Assembly: GCA_037126765.1 (NCBI GenBank)
Contig: JBBCBC010000001.1
Coordinates: forward strand, 24,164,804-24,228,803
Length of the DNA: 64,000 nt
Direction of reading: 5' to 3'
DNA from: Stenogyne calaminthoides
Taxonomy: Eukaryota > Streptophyta > Magnoliopsida > Lamiales > Lamiaceae
Positions 1 through 9,876 of the stretch are shown here, one piece after another. Both the position numbers and the translations under genes were made by a program. The notes under the pieces are model-generated. The model worked only from the letters and a program-made list of their open reading frames with translations, was not told where the DNA came from and searched no databases. Position 1 is the stretch's first letter. Each line of letters opens with the position of its first letter.

Positions 1-1141
1 AAGATAGCCGAGAGGAGAGCTACCGGGTTGGTGCCCCTAGCAGCAGAGAGACAAATCTCAAGATGGGGACCAACAGGAGATGCCGAGGATCATCCCGGAT
101 GGAGAAGGAAACTTTCTTGCCGATCAACCGAAATCATTCAACCTCGATCGAAAGTTAAGACTCTTCGTGTACCTTTTGCACTATTAACAATTATGCCAAA
201 GTTATTGTTTCTATCTTTAACTCAATTGTCTCGATGTACGATCGAGGCTCGATTAGAGACCGGAGCTCGGATGAAGCCGATGCTCGAGAGCGGATCGACC
301 CTCTCGTGTTGTGTTCAACCTCGATGATCAATCAATTGAAGGTGCAAAATGTTCCCGATTGACCTCACTCCTTGATGGAGAAGCTTGAGAAGGTTGACCC
401 AATGCTGAACAAAATCCTCGGATGGAAGAGACATTGGCCACCAAAACTCGGAAGATGGAGAATCTGAAATTCATCTTGAATAATGGTGCAACTCCAAGAC
501 ACTCGACCTCAAAGATGACCTCCATGGAAGACAAGTTTAATGAGAAGCCGGAGGGAGTCAAGGCCGAAATGAAAGTGTTGAACTTAAATGTAAGCACCGG
601 AGAATACTGAAGTTCCTAGAGGTGAAATTGGCAGAGAAGAACGGCATCGATCAAGTCTGGCTGTTGAGGAAATGAGCTCAATGCTCATGACCAAGATGAC
701 AGAGATGTTTAAAGATGCTCTCTCTCCGCCAGCCCATCTTTCAAGAGTTCTCTATGGCTAAAAACCACCTCGTGAGGCTAGAAGATGAACATGATCGATT
801 AGCGGGAGAGGTGCGCCAAAGCAGCAAAGAGCAATACCATATGGACACAAAGACTCTCCAAACTTCTTCCAAATTACGGTGCGAAGAAGGGAAAGACCAG
901 ATGAAGACCTCGGAACTTATCGCACGTGCTTTGGAGAAAAAATGTGCAAAAGGAAGTTGAAATGAATAGCCTATCTAAAGCCTTTGAAGGAAGTCAAGAT
1001 AATCGACAAGATGAAGTTCAAGAAGGTGGAGAAGCCGAAGCTACACTCGTGTTTCGAGGAAACCATGCTTGATGTTGCAAGAGAGAAACCGAAAGTGATA
1101 GAGCTAAGGTTGGAACAAGCCAAAACCTCTTTGAATTACTT
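1..1141 (+). pseudogene. Broken N-terminal part of the A-I extra (post-pol) ORF
   Basis: Short open stretches in different frames (for example 422-610 and 715-960) are rich in Lys, Glu, Met and Leu, as in a charged coiled coil. They sit directly upstream of the intact extra ORF of element A-I. The frame changes occur in a CWG-depleted tract, where this assembly looks unreliable, so the original may be one long ORF continuous with 1142-1858. I recognise no conserved domain. Charged coiled-coil N-termini are common in the extra or 'envelope-like' ORFs of SIRE-type elements, but that is inference here. Confidence 0.45.
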
Positions 1142-1858
1142 ATGAAGAGGAAAGCCTTGGGCATTGTTGAACCCGAGAGCAAGCGTGCTAAGGCTTCTAA
1201 GTCAGTACAAAGGAAGTTGGTTGAAGAATTAGAAGAGTCTGCAGGTCAAAGAAAAGTCTTCAACACAAGGAATGCTCTGAAGACACTCCAGATAGAACAA
1301 GCAAAGAAAGTTGTTGCTTTCACCTCGGCGCTCAGAATCGTGAAGAAAAAAATAGATGAAGAGCGTAAGCGAAGGAGTGGATACAAAAAGTTTGCGAGCA
1401 AACGGAGAGGGACTTCAATAGCACAAAAATGGCCACACATTGACAAATGGATGCCCATCCAATTCAACGACAGTTGGGAAGAGGTCAAGAGAACCTTCTG
1501 GTTCTACTATGTTGTGCTCAGGGAATGGAAAGGGGAAAGTTCAGATCCAAATGAAGCATTTATTGAATATCTCCTAACCTTCTATCCTAAATATCTCCAA
1601 AGCTGGATAAACCTTGCGGATAAAGGAAAGGTGCAGATAGTAGCCCCCGGTCCATATACATACCCTCCTCCAAGACTTGATAATGGCTTGGTGAATGAAA
1701 AAGCCATTACTCAAGAAATTGCTCAATATGCTGCACAATTAGGTCTAACAGGGAACAGTCCGGATATCATCAAGGAAAGAAATGCTCTGAAGAAGAGGTA
1801 TTTCGGAATGTTCAACCTGGAGGTGCCCGCTGATGAAATTGAAGAAGATGCAAACTGA
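1142..1858 (+). CDS. Extra (post-pol, 'envelope-like') ORF of copia element A-I, C-terminal module
   Basis: An open frame of 238 codons with no catalytic motif I recognise. The first 100 residues are strongly basic (Lys/Arg clusters that could act as a nuclear-localisation signal). Residues about 105-165 hold a module with the pattern P-x-x-A-F-x-x-x-L-x-x-x-YP-x-x-L, followed by an N-x-A motif. The same module is visible in the extra ORF of family B at 9355-9876 (minus strand). No signal peptide or membrane segment is visible, so a true envelope role is not supported by sequence. It ends 452 bp before the LTR, the usual place for the extra ORF of SIRE/Maximus elements. The start is the first ATG of the open frame, but the protein probably began further upstream. 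Confidence 0.6.
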   Translation: MKRKALGIVEPESKRAKASKSVQRKLVEELEESAGQRKVFNTRNALKTLQIEQAKKVVAFTSALRIVKKKIDEERKRRSGYKKFASKRRGTSIAQKWPHIDKWMPIQFNDSWEEVKRTFWFYYVVLREWKGESSDPNEAFIEYLLTFYPKYLQSWINLADKGKVQIVAPGPYTYPPPRLDNGLVNEKAITQEIAQYAAQLGLTGNSPDIIKERNALKKRYFGMFNLEVPADEIEEDAN

Positions 1859-2295
1859 AGAGCAGGAGACTGAAGAGCCAAATCTGAAGACTGAAGACTT
1901 ACCTGAAGACACTTGTAATTTTTCTATCTTTTTGTCTTTTATTTTTGATATGATAAATTTCATTGTAACCTGTAACAGTCTACTCATCATCAATGAAAAT
2001 TTATCATTTATGCTCAAAAGATAATATCTCATTATCTTATTTACATGTCTTTTACTTTCGATATGCTGAATGATGTCTCTGGATTAATTGTTTATGGGAA
2101 ATTGTTTTAAATATTTGGTGATGAATTCTTTGAATAATTCAGTACTGAAGAAATTGTTGAGACACCAACTGATAAGAGATTCTCTACTTAGGAAATTGTT
2201 GGGAGATTCTCTGTTCAGAAACCAATCTTGTAATAGGATAAACTGAAACCTGAGTTTAGGTTGTATGGTTGTAACAAGATAGGTTTTGGCATCAT
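1859..2295 (+). other. 3' non-coding stretch of A-I between extra ORF and polypurine tract
   Basis: AT-rich spacer without a convincing gene. It holds a 16-nt copy of the PPT/LTR junction sequence (GAAATTGTTGGGAGAT at 2192-2207), about 114 bp before the real junction (2306-2321). It also has several TGAAGA-type short repeats just after the ORF stop. Confidence 0.5.
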
Positions 2296-2310
2296 CAAAA
2301 AGGGGGAAAT
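2296..2310 (+). promoter_or_regulatory. Polypurine tract of A-I (plus-strand primer)
   Basis: Purine-rich CAAAAAGGGGGAAAT directly abuts the TG of the 3' LTR at 2311. The same tract precedes the LTR in families B (9144-9157) and C (24039-24052, 39269-39282), seen there as ATTTCCCC... on the plus strand because those copies are reversed. Confidence 0.85.
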
Positions 2311-2469
2311 TGTTGGGAGATGAATTTAATAAAGATATATGATTTTGATTAGATCCCAAAACCCCTGAGTATGACATGTTCAGGATAATCTTGATAGTTG
2401 AGTCGATTCAGCTTTTAGAGTATTCGTGATGATATCTCGCAAAATGTATAGTCACAGATATAGATCAAA

Positions 2470-2800
2470 GTTAGATCTCAAGATTCAAGAACTCAAGATG
2501 TTTCAAGAAACGGAAGTTTCAAAGATGAAACTAAAGTTTCAAGACTCAAGAAGAAATCGAGAATCAAGACTCAAGCAAAATCGAGATATCAAGACTCAAA
2601 GCAGAAATCGAGATATCAAGACTCAAGATGAAATCGAGGAACTCAAGACTCAAAGATGAAGATTCAAAGATATCACCAAGATATCGGTGAAGACTCGAAG
2701 ACGCCAAGACTCGTAAGACCTCAAGACTCAAGACACGAAGATCAAGATCAAGAATCAAGATCAAGAATATCAAGGCGCAGAATTATCAAGACTCAAGAAT
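2470..2800 (+). repeat. Degenerate GAAGACTCA-type array in U3 of LTR A
   Basis: Runs of CAAGACTCAAGA-like units. In the better-preserved LTR copy at 15230-15520 the same array reads GAAGACTCTGAAGACTC. It is also seen at 21590-21870 and, reversed, at 7080-7550. Array length differs among copies, so it expands and contracts. Its antisense frames give leucine/serine-rich ORFs that are not genes. Confidence 0.7.
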
Positions 2801-3273
2801 GTACCAATGCTCAAGATAAACCCCAATGTTCCGAGGCACCGAGAATATCTATCCGGCGGATGAAATCGAGAAAATCGCGATTCCTTAGAAAAATAGATAT
2901 TTGCCAAGACATTCAAATGCAGAAAAAAGGAACTAAGTCAGAGTGTTGTTAAGGTTATATCAACTCAGAGTTTGTAACCAAAAGACCCGTTGAAGGTGTC
3001 TACCTTTAACTAGAGACAAAAGTCAAAAAGAGGAAGACAACATCATGCCACTATACCGACAATCGATAAAGGATGTGGGTCAAAAAAGATGTCAGAAGTA
3101 CAAAAGTTCCAGACTGCAAAAAGTGAAGACCGGCTACATGAAAGGCTATTGCCTAAAACGTGTTAGGGAGTTTCAAACCCTAAATATAACCGTTCCTCAC
3201 ACACCATAAGAGGAAACTCACGAAGCTATCTCCTCCAACGGATAGTTTTTCAAAGAGTGACCTTGGTGTATGC

Positions 3274-3283
3274 CTATAAATAC
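3274..3283 (+). promoter_or_regulatory. TATA box of LTR A1
   Basis: CTATAAATAC, identical at 16035-16044 and 22380-22389, and reversed in the solo copy near 6625-6634. It marks the U3/R border: transcription should start about 30 bp downstream, leaving a leader of roughly 1.1 kb before the LTR end. Confidence 0.65.
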
Positions 3284-3579
3284 TTGTGACCCTCTACATT
3301 GTAAGGTTACGGGAAATTTGTAAGCAACTCAAGAGCTCAAACTTATTATCGCAAAGTTAAAGCACTTAAAAAACTTAGAATTTCCCAAGTGCTTTTAAAT
3401 CGAAAAGAGCTCATTAAACTAAGTCTAGCTTGATAAGATATATCCAAAGCTTAGTCGAGATATCCTAGCGTTTGCATTGTACTTTATTGTAAAGGATATC
3501 TCATCCTAGTTGGAAACCAACCAAGAAACCCCAAACCCTTTAGAAGGTAGTTGGTGTGTGATTGTTGGTGAGAAGAGTT

Positions 3580-3800
3580 GTAAAGAGTTAGTAAACTACG
3601 CGGAGTAGTCAGAAAGCTCTAGAGGTGAAGTTAGTAAGCTACAGAGGTAGTCTGAAAGCTTGTTTGTGTTTGAGTAAGTAAACTACGGAGGTAGTCAGAA
3701 AGCTCAAGGTCGGGTTGAGTAAGTAAACTACGTGGAGTAGTCAGAAAGCTCAGGGCCGAGTTGAGTAAGTAAACTACGCGAGGTAGTCAGAAAGCTCAGG
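3580..3800 (+). repeat. Leader direct repeats in LTR A (about five units)
   Basis: Units with a core GTAAACTACG...GTAGTCAGAAAGCTC recur about every 40-50 bp. The same block is at 16345-16565 and 26100-26315. It lies about 300 bp downstream of the TATA box, so it is transcribed and sits in the 5' leader of the genomic RNA. Confidence 0.7.
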
Positions 3801-4344
3801 AAGTGATTAGTGAATTTCTCAGAAGAGATCAGAGAGAGTGGACGTAGGAGCTTGAGTCTCTGAACCACTATAAATTGTTGTGTTGTTTATTGCTTTCTTT
3901 ATCTGTGCTTAACTGTTGCATTGACTTAAATCTTAAAGCATATTTTCACTGACATTTCAGTTGGAATCAATCCACTGGAAGTTGCATGTAATTGAATCAC
4001 AGCCTAATCACTATTCCATTAAAGGAAGGTTTTCAGCAAAGCTTAAAACGAGTATAAACTAAAGGGCCAACCATTCCAAGACATCCGAGTAAATAGAAAC
4101 AGATAGTTACCAAACCGAACTTACTCTTCCGAGGGTTCATAAGTTGGTTATCCGATCCAAGCAACTCAGGATCTCTGAAAAACTCGTGGACTTCGGTTGG
4201 GATTATCTCGAGGTTTAAGCAAGACTTCAGATCATTGTCTCGAGAGACTTTGACTCAGAGTGATTTGTGCTTCTCAGGACCAAATCTTCAGGACAACCTG
4301 ACCCAAGCTGACCTAAGTAAAAGAAAAGTTTTAAAAACACTGAA

Positions 4345-4370
4345 CACATGTATTCCCCCCCATACACGTG
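4345..4370 (+). promoter_or_regulatory. U5 hairpin with C-rich loop near the LTR A end
   Basis: Inverted repeat CACATGTAT / ATACACGTG around a run of Cs, 27 bp from the LTR end. The copy at 26851-26876 is perfect (CACGTGTAT / ATACACGTG) and has a G-box in each arm. All four LTR A copies keep it. In the RNA this stem would stand just upstream of the primer binding site. Confidence 0.6.
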
Positions 4371-4397
4371 TAAGACTCGTTTGCACCGGGACCAACA

Positions 4398-4631
4398 GTT
4401 AATCAAGTGAACAAATGAGATCACAATTATAGTCATCCCTATGCATGGGAAGGATGTTACGTGGACAACAACAATCATCATGCAATTAATATTAATATCA
4501 TAACTATATTAAATCATAAATAAAAATGTTAAAATTCAAGTGTACCACAATAAAATTATATTATTAGAAAATGTCAAGATTTAAATCTTAAAACACAATA
4601 GATATAAATAAAGTACTTAAAAGTGTTTTGA
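4398..4631. other. Intergenic AT-rich DNA downstream of the RPA1-like pseudogene
   Basis: Unique AT-rich sequence between the end of element A-I and the stop codon of the reversed RPA1-like gene. Expected to hold its 3' UTR and polyadenylation signals on the minus strand. Nothing else is recognisable. Confidence 0.5.
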
Positions 4632-5553
4632 TCACTCATTCTCTTTCTTAACAGATAAAACAAATTTAACTTTCTTCAAAGATCCACTACAAGATGACTT
4701 GTCTTCAAATGATCGTTTTTGCCCAACATCAGTTTCTTCAAGACAAACAACATAAATTTCATCGAGACAAACAACATCAGTTTCTTCGAAACAAACAACA
4801 TCAATGTCTCCAATCTTTTTGTTCGGTGAAATAGAATCATCACATGTTGAACCAACCTAATAAAAGACAATGAATAAAAACTATGTATAATTCATTTTTT
4901 TAACTCAAATTAAATTTAATATAAAATAATAAAAAAAATTAAAGGTTACCTTAAAAGTATTGAAAATTTCACTGCCTGCAGTTTGGAGATTCTCATTCCC
5001 TTGCTGGAAAAGAATAAGTGTTTAACAAAATAAGTTATAATATAATAACAATTTAACATATAATGTATTGACAATCGTATAAATTATTGGAATTTATAAC
5101 AATATAATAAAGAAGATAAGTATTAAAACCTCATTAGATTCAGTAAGAGTTGAATATTTGTTGATCAATGATGAATCTGTAGTCACCTTGACAACACTAA
5201 AAACACTGCTCTTTCATGCAATCTCTTCTGGTTTTAATTGATTTCTAAACAGAAGTGTCTGATTGATGAGATCCTGAATCTCAAGTGGAATGTTATATCC
5301 ATCCTTCTGAAATTTAGCGAGTAATGTAAATATCGTATCAGAATTATAGTAAAATTATTTATTACAATAATTTAAAATACAAATATACATAACAACTGAG
5401 CATAGAAAAAAAAATACATTTTTACAACTTACATCTTTAGAATTCTCCAACAACTCATAAGCTCTTTTGTGAAGCAGATCACAACAAATATTGTTCCACA
5501 TATTAAGCGTAATATTGTTTGTACCCTCCTCAACAATAACCCTTATTCCATAT
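4632..5553 (-). pseudogene. RPA1-like gene, exons 9-12 (C-terminal end)
   Basis: Exon 9 (5433-5553) continues in phase from exon 8 and encodes the last strands of the C-terminal OB fold (FRYGIRVIVEEG..., then ...ELLENSKD). Exon 10 (5130-5306) adds the conserved tail of that fold but has an in-frame TGA at 5214-5216. Exon 11 (4950-5003) is a short linker. Exon 12 (4632-4856) encodes an acidic repeat of roughly 12 residues (variants of DVVCxEE), then a basic tail and the stop. All borders are GT-AG. Variable acidic/basic tails are usual for plant RPA1-like paralogues. Confidence 0.75.
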
Positions 5554-5566
5554 CTAAAAACATTAT

Positions 5567-7585
5567 TGTTGGTCCTGGTGCTAACGAGTCTCACAAGTGT
5601 ATGGGGGGGGAATACACGTGTTAGGTGATTTTTCAAACTTTTTCTTCACTGAGGTCAGTTGGGTCAGGTTATCCTGATATTTTTATCCTGAGAAGCACGG
5701 ATTGCCCTGAGTCAAAGTCTACTAAGACAATGATCCTGAGCTGCTTTCAAAAGCTTCAGATTAGCCCAACTGATCCTGAATTTATCAGAGATCCTGAGGA
5801 GCTTAGATCAGATAATTATCTTACTAAACACTCACTAGAGTTAGTTCAGTTTGGTAACTATATGTTCTAGCTACTCAAGTGTGCGGAATGGTTGGCCCTA
5901 AGTTTATACTCGTTTTAGCTTTGCTGAAATATCTTCTTCCTTTAATAAAACAGTGATTAAGGATGTGACCAATTTTATGCAGTTCAGTGGATTGGTTCCA
6001 ACTGAATATCAGTGAAATATGCTTTCAGTGAAAAACATGTAACAGATAAAATGCAGTACAGAAAGCAAACAACACAACAATTATAGTGGTTCAGAGACTC
6101 AAGCTCCTACGTCCACTCTCTCTGATCTTCAGAGAAATTCCTTAACCACTTCCTAAAGTTTTCAGGCTAACTCACTGTAGCTTACTCACTTTTCTAACTT
6201 GAGTTTTCTGGCTGACTCACTGCATCTTACTAACTTAAACACACACAAGTGTTCAGACTACCACAAGTAGCTTACTAACTTCTTCTCTAGAGTTTTCTGG
6301 CTATCTCACTGTAGCTTACTCACTCTTTACAACTCTAACTCACCAACAAAACATACACAAACTACCTTAACAAAGGGTTTGGGTTTTGGGTTGGTTTCCA
6401 ACTAGGGTGAGATATCCTTTACAATAAGAACTAATGCAATGGCTAGGATATCTCTTCTAAGCTTTGGATATATCTATCACTCTAGGCTTAGAATAGTGAG
6501 CTCTCTCCAATGTGAAACACTTGGGAAATTCTAGGGTTTTCGAGTGCTTCAATTTGCAATAATACGAATGAGCTCTTGAGTTGCTTTGAAATTTCCCATA
6601 ACCTCTCAATGTAAAGGGTCACTGGTATTTATAGGCAACTTCACCAAGGTCACTCTTTGAAAAAACTATCCGTTGGAAGAGATAGCTTTATGAGTTTCCT
6701 CTTCTGGTGTTTGATGAACGGCTATTTTTAGGGTTTGAACACTCCCTTGCATGTTTTGGGAAATATGCAGTCATGTAGCCAATCACCAATTTTTGCAGTC
6801 TGGAACTTAGTACTACTGACATAATTCAGGGTCCTGTCGCTTTCAGTGTCAGTGAAGTACAATGTTGTCTTCCTCTGATTAGTTCTTGTCTTCAGTGAAT
6901 GTAGACAGATAAAATGGCTCTTTTTGGTCAATCTCTCTAAATGAGACAACCTTAAACAACACTTAGACTTAGTTCCTTTTGTCTGCATTAGAATGTTTTT
7001 TGGCATCTATCTTTTTTTTTTGAACATGTGCGTTTTTCTCAGGTTTGTAGTCTTGAGATAGATATTATTCGATTGCCTCCTCGAACATTGAGTTATCTTT
7101 GAGTATTCAAGATCTTCTTCGAGTCTTCGATAGAACTCATGAGTCTTGATGTCTTGATTTACTTTCTTGAGTCTTTAGTGTCTTGACAACTTCTTGAGTC
7201 TTGATGACTTGACAATTCTTGAGTCTTGATGTGTCTTCTTGACTTCATCGAGTCTTGATGTCTTCTTGACTTCATCGAGTCTTGATGACTTGACAACTTC
7301 TTGAGTCTTGATGTCTTGAAAGAACTTCTTGAGTCTTGATGTCTTGACAACTTCTTGAGTCTTGGTTTTTGACTTCATCGATTCTTAAGTGTCTTGAAAG
7401 AACTTAATGAGTCTTCAGTGACTTCAACAACTTACTGAGTCTTCAGTGTCTTCAACAACTTCATCGAAGTCTTGAAAGGACTTCAAAGAACTTCATCGAG
7501 TCTTGATGTCTTCAAAGAACTTCATCGAGTCTTCAGTGTCTTCAAGATCTAACCTGATCTATATCTGCTAACTATACATTGTGCA
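5567..7585 (-). repeat. Solo LTR A2 (reversed), larger part
   Basis: Reversed LTR A beginning (plus strand) TGTTGGTCC at 5567. It continues, after the B1 insertion, at 13558-13680 where it ends ATCTCCCAACA; combined length is about 2142 bp. Perfect 5-bp target repeats ATTAT flank it (5562-5566 and 13681-13685). No internal sequence remains, so it arose by LTR-LTR recombination. It lies in intron 8 of the RPA1-like gene, about 8 bp from the exon-9 acceptor. This copy is rich in CTGA/TCAG. Confidence 0.9.
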
Positions 7586-9143
7586 TGTAGGTCCCGAACG
7601 GGTTTTGTGAGGGCAGAAGTCTAGAGGGGAGGGGTGAATAGACTTCTGAAAACGTTTTGTGCAGATCAGGTGTGATGGCAGTTAGCCTGATTAGAGTGCA
7701 AGTGAATCGGTTTGGATCGATATCTAACTTATCGATAAGCTTGAAGGCAGATCGATTCGATTCTATCGATTTAACCGATTTGTCTGGAAGCTAAGTTTTA
7801 CCCGTGTGAAAAACCAGTTTTAATAAATCAGATTCCAAAGTCAGTCTTTTAACCAGTTGACTAAAGTGTCAAACTTGATTAGATCAGAAGCTTGGTGCTA
7901 GCTGATCTTAACTTAGAATATGTATGCAGCTTTAATAGTTGTGTGCCATTGTGTAAGCAGTTAATCAAAGCAGGTAAAGGCACACAAGATTTATAGTGGT
8001 TCGGACAAACCCCGTCCCCACGTCCCACTCTTCCCTATCACAAGGGGCACCAACTAAACCAACTGGACTTAGATTTTTGTGTTAGTCCAACACAGTACAC
8101 CAACAGATATTTAAAAGTTCTCACTCAACCGATCCCAGAAATCAAAACTAGAAACCCTAGTCTGAAATCTTGCTAAACAACTTAACCTAACTTTGGGTTT
8201 GGGTAAGATTGTTTTGGTTCCACCTTTGAAATCTTTTCTAGTTTCTAAGTAGCCTATTAGCTAGATGAAAAGATTTCTGTGCTAAGAACTTATGGGATTG
8301 AACACTATAGAAAATAATCTTCAAGTTCGTGTTCGTCGTGCGGTAATCTGATTATAGCTTGAGCTTCTTGATAGTTTCCGTGTCTTCACTCTGAAGTGTA
8401 ATCCCATATATATAGACCTCGAAATCAAAGAGCCGTTGGAGAGCAATTTGAATTTCAGGCTATATTTGGTAGACTTGCAGGATTGATGTGACGTCTTGAG
8501 ACCACGGCATGGCCGAAAAGCGTGAATAGTGTCTTTTATAGCCGCAGATAGAAAGCATCACCAAATCCCGTAATTGCGCTCCCGATCATACGTGTCTTGT
8601 TCTTATTGGTTAACGACGATTTTTTCGTTGTTCTACCAACTAAGGTTGACATTCTTCTTGTTCGAGATCATCGACGTATGATTTGGTGAAACATCGATTT
8701 TTCACCGGTGAGTGACTTGATCAATCGAACCGATCGATCTACACGATAGAGTCTTCGGTGCCGTTGTCTTAGCTTCAACTAGCGATTACCGATGTAGGTC
8801 TTCTGGTCTGATCTTCTGGAAGTCATCTGATCTTCAAGTATTCTGAATTTGAGCTTCATGACTTCAGCTGGGATATCTGACTTGATCAGATCGATCTGAT
8901 CTTCTGTCCTTCTCTTGCCTTCCGGCTTTGATATCACCGCTTCTTTTTAGATCTTCAGATCTGACCTATACATATTGAGGTTCCCCCTCAATATGTGACC
9001 TATCTACTACATCAGTTGTTCTATACAATAATTATCAACTGGTATTCTATAGACGGTAATAAAAACATCAGTCAGCTAACAGGTATGACTGGTCTTATTA
9101 CATGTGTTTAGGAACTTTCATCAAAACTCTAAATTTCCCAACA
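7586..9143 (-). repeat. LTR B1, 3' LTR, 1558 bp
   Basis: On the plus strand TGTAGGTCCCG...TTTCCCAACA; on its own strand TGTTGGGAAATTT...CGGGACCTACA. It aligns with 12376-13552, 43069-44478 plus 46225-46357, and 57522-59063. A TATA-like run TATATATATGG lies near 8404-8414 (minus). The palindrome CCCGTTCGGG sits just before its end. Confidence 0.9.
8404..8414 (-). promoter_or_regulatory. Putative TATA box of LTR B
   Basis: TATATATATGG on the minus strand, the only TATA-like core in this LTR at a suitable place. It is followed downstream by a leader of about 800 bp to the LTR end. The 5' LTR copy has a slightly different TATA-like run at the equivalent place. Confidence 0.4.
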
Positions 9144-9157
9144 ATTTCCCCTTTTTT
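9144..9157 (-). promoter_or_regulatory. Polypurine tract of B1
   Basis: On the minus strand AAAAAAGGGGAAAT directly before the TG of the 3' LTR at 9143. Confidence 0.8.
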
Positions 9158-9354
9158 GATGAAACCAAAACACTTTGAGAAACCAATCACAGTTGATAAA
9201 TATAGAACAGTAAAGAGCACATAATCAGAAGACAATGAGATTTTGTCTTAGGATCAGAAAAATAAACTTTTCTTTCATTAGATTTGTCGATTACATATTA
9301 CATCAGAAAAGTTTGAATTTAAAAACAGCTGATCCTGAGAAGTCTTCTGATTCT

Positions 9355-9876
9355 TCACTCTTTAGGCTTGTATCCTTCTGGCATTTCTCTTTGATCTTGA
9401 GGGACGTTGAAAATATGGTATAGTTTCCATTTGACATCATTGATCTGCTGAGGATCAGTTATGTGCGCTTTGCTCAGGATGTCAAAATAGAACCTCTGAA
9501 ATGTCAGTCTGTCAAATGAGTCGTCTGCCTTCTTCGAGTAATCTAACACATCATACTCTTGGCGAGATATTTTTACATTGATTATTTTGGCCTCATTTTC
9601 CAGATACTTCAGAAAATCTGGATATTTGTTTTCCAACCAGTTGAGGAATTCTGCATCAGGAGATTCTTCTTGTGGAACAAGATCTAGAACAAAAGCATCC
9701 AGAAGCCATTTACTTCTGATCTTATTCAATTCCTCAAACCTCTTAGCATGTGCAACATTTTTCGGAATGATCTCATCAATTCTTGCTGGCAGCTGAGGTT
9801 CTGGTCCAGATTTTCCAACTTTTCCTTTCTTCGCCCTCGATCTGTATTTCTTCTTCAGATCATCTGCCTCTCCCAA
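9355..9876 (-). CDS. Intact C-terminal segment of the B1 extra ORF
   Basis: 173 open codons, stop TGA at 9355-9357, about 210 bp before the polypurine tract. A basic start (KKKYRSRAKKGK) is followed by a module, residues about 30-100, with PDAEFLNWLENKYPDFLKYL and then an NxxK-type continuation. It matches in pattern and spacing the module of the A-I ORF at 1142-1858. Function unknown; no signal peptide or membrane segment. Confidence 0.55.
   Translation of the reverse strand: MGEADDLKKKYRSRAKKGKVGKSGPEPQLPARIDEIIPKNVAHAKRFEELNKIRSKWLLDAFVLDLVPQEESPDAEFLNWLENKYPDFLKYLENEAKIINVKISRQEYDVLDYSKKADDSFDRLTFQRFYFDILSKAHITDPQQINDVKWKLYHIFNVPQDQREMPEGYKPKE

Larger units (their letters stand above)
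1..4397 (+). mobile_element. Copia element A-I, 3' part (5' part lies before the window)
   Basis: The 3' end of a SIRE/Maximus-like Ty1/copia retrotransposon. In order it shows a degraded coiled-coil-like coding stretch, an intact extra ORF (1142-1858), a 3' non-coding stretch, a polypurine tract and a complete LTR (2311-4397). The LTR is 2087 bp, begins TGTTGGGAGATG and ends CGGGACCAACA. The 5' LTR, gag and pol would lie before position 1, so the target duplication cannot be checked; the flanking bases after the LTR are GTTAA. Family assignment rests on the long LTR, the extra ORF after pol, and the gag-pol of the related copy A-II. Confidence 0.8.
2311..4397 (+). repeat. LTR A1 (3' LTR of A-I), 2087 bp
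   Basis: Starts TGTTGGGAGATG and ends CGGGACCAACA, with TG...CA termini. It aligns along its length with the LTRs at 15055-17156 and 21571-26903, and with the reversed solo LTR at 5567-13680. U3 holds a degenerate GAAGACTCA-type repeat array (about 2480-2800). The TATA box is at 3274. The transcribed leader holds a 40-50 bp direct repeat (about 3580-3800). A G-box hairpin lies close to the 3' end (4345-4370). Differences from the 15055 copy are concentrated at CAG/CTG. Confidence 0.9.

Noticed and set aside
1..2310. Retroviral-type envelope gene in A-I
   Set aside because: No signal peptide, transmembrane segment or fusion motif; the protein is basic and soluble-looking, so only the positional label 'extra ORF' is justified.
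4227..4481. Minus-strand ORF over the end of LTR A1
   Set aside because: Lies across U5 of the LTR and flanking DNA, with no conserved features.
7159..7378. Two overlapping minus-strand ORFs rich in His-Gln-Asp-Ser-Arg
   Set aside because: Translations of the U3 array in solo LTR A2 in two frames; no gene evidence.
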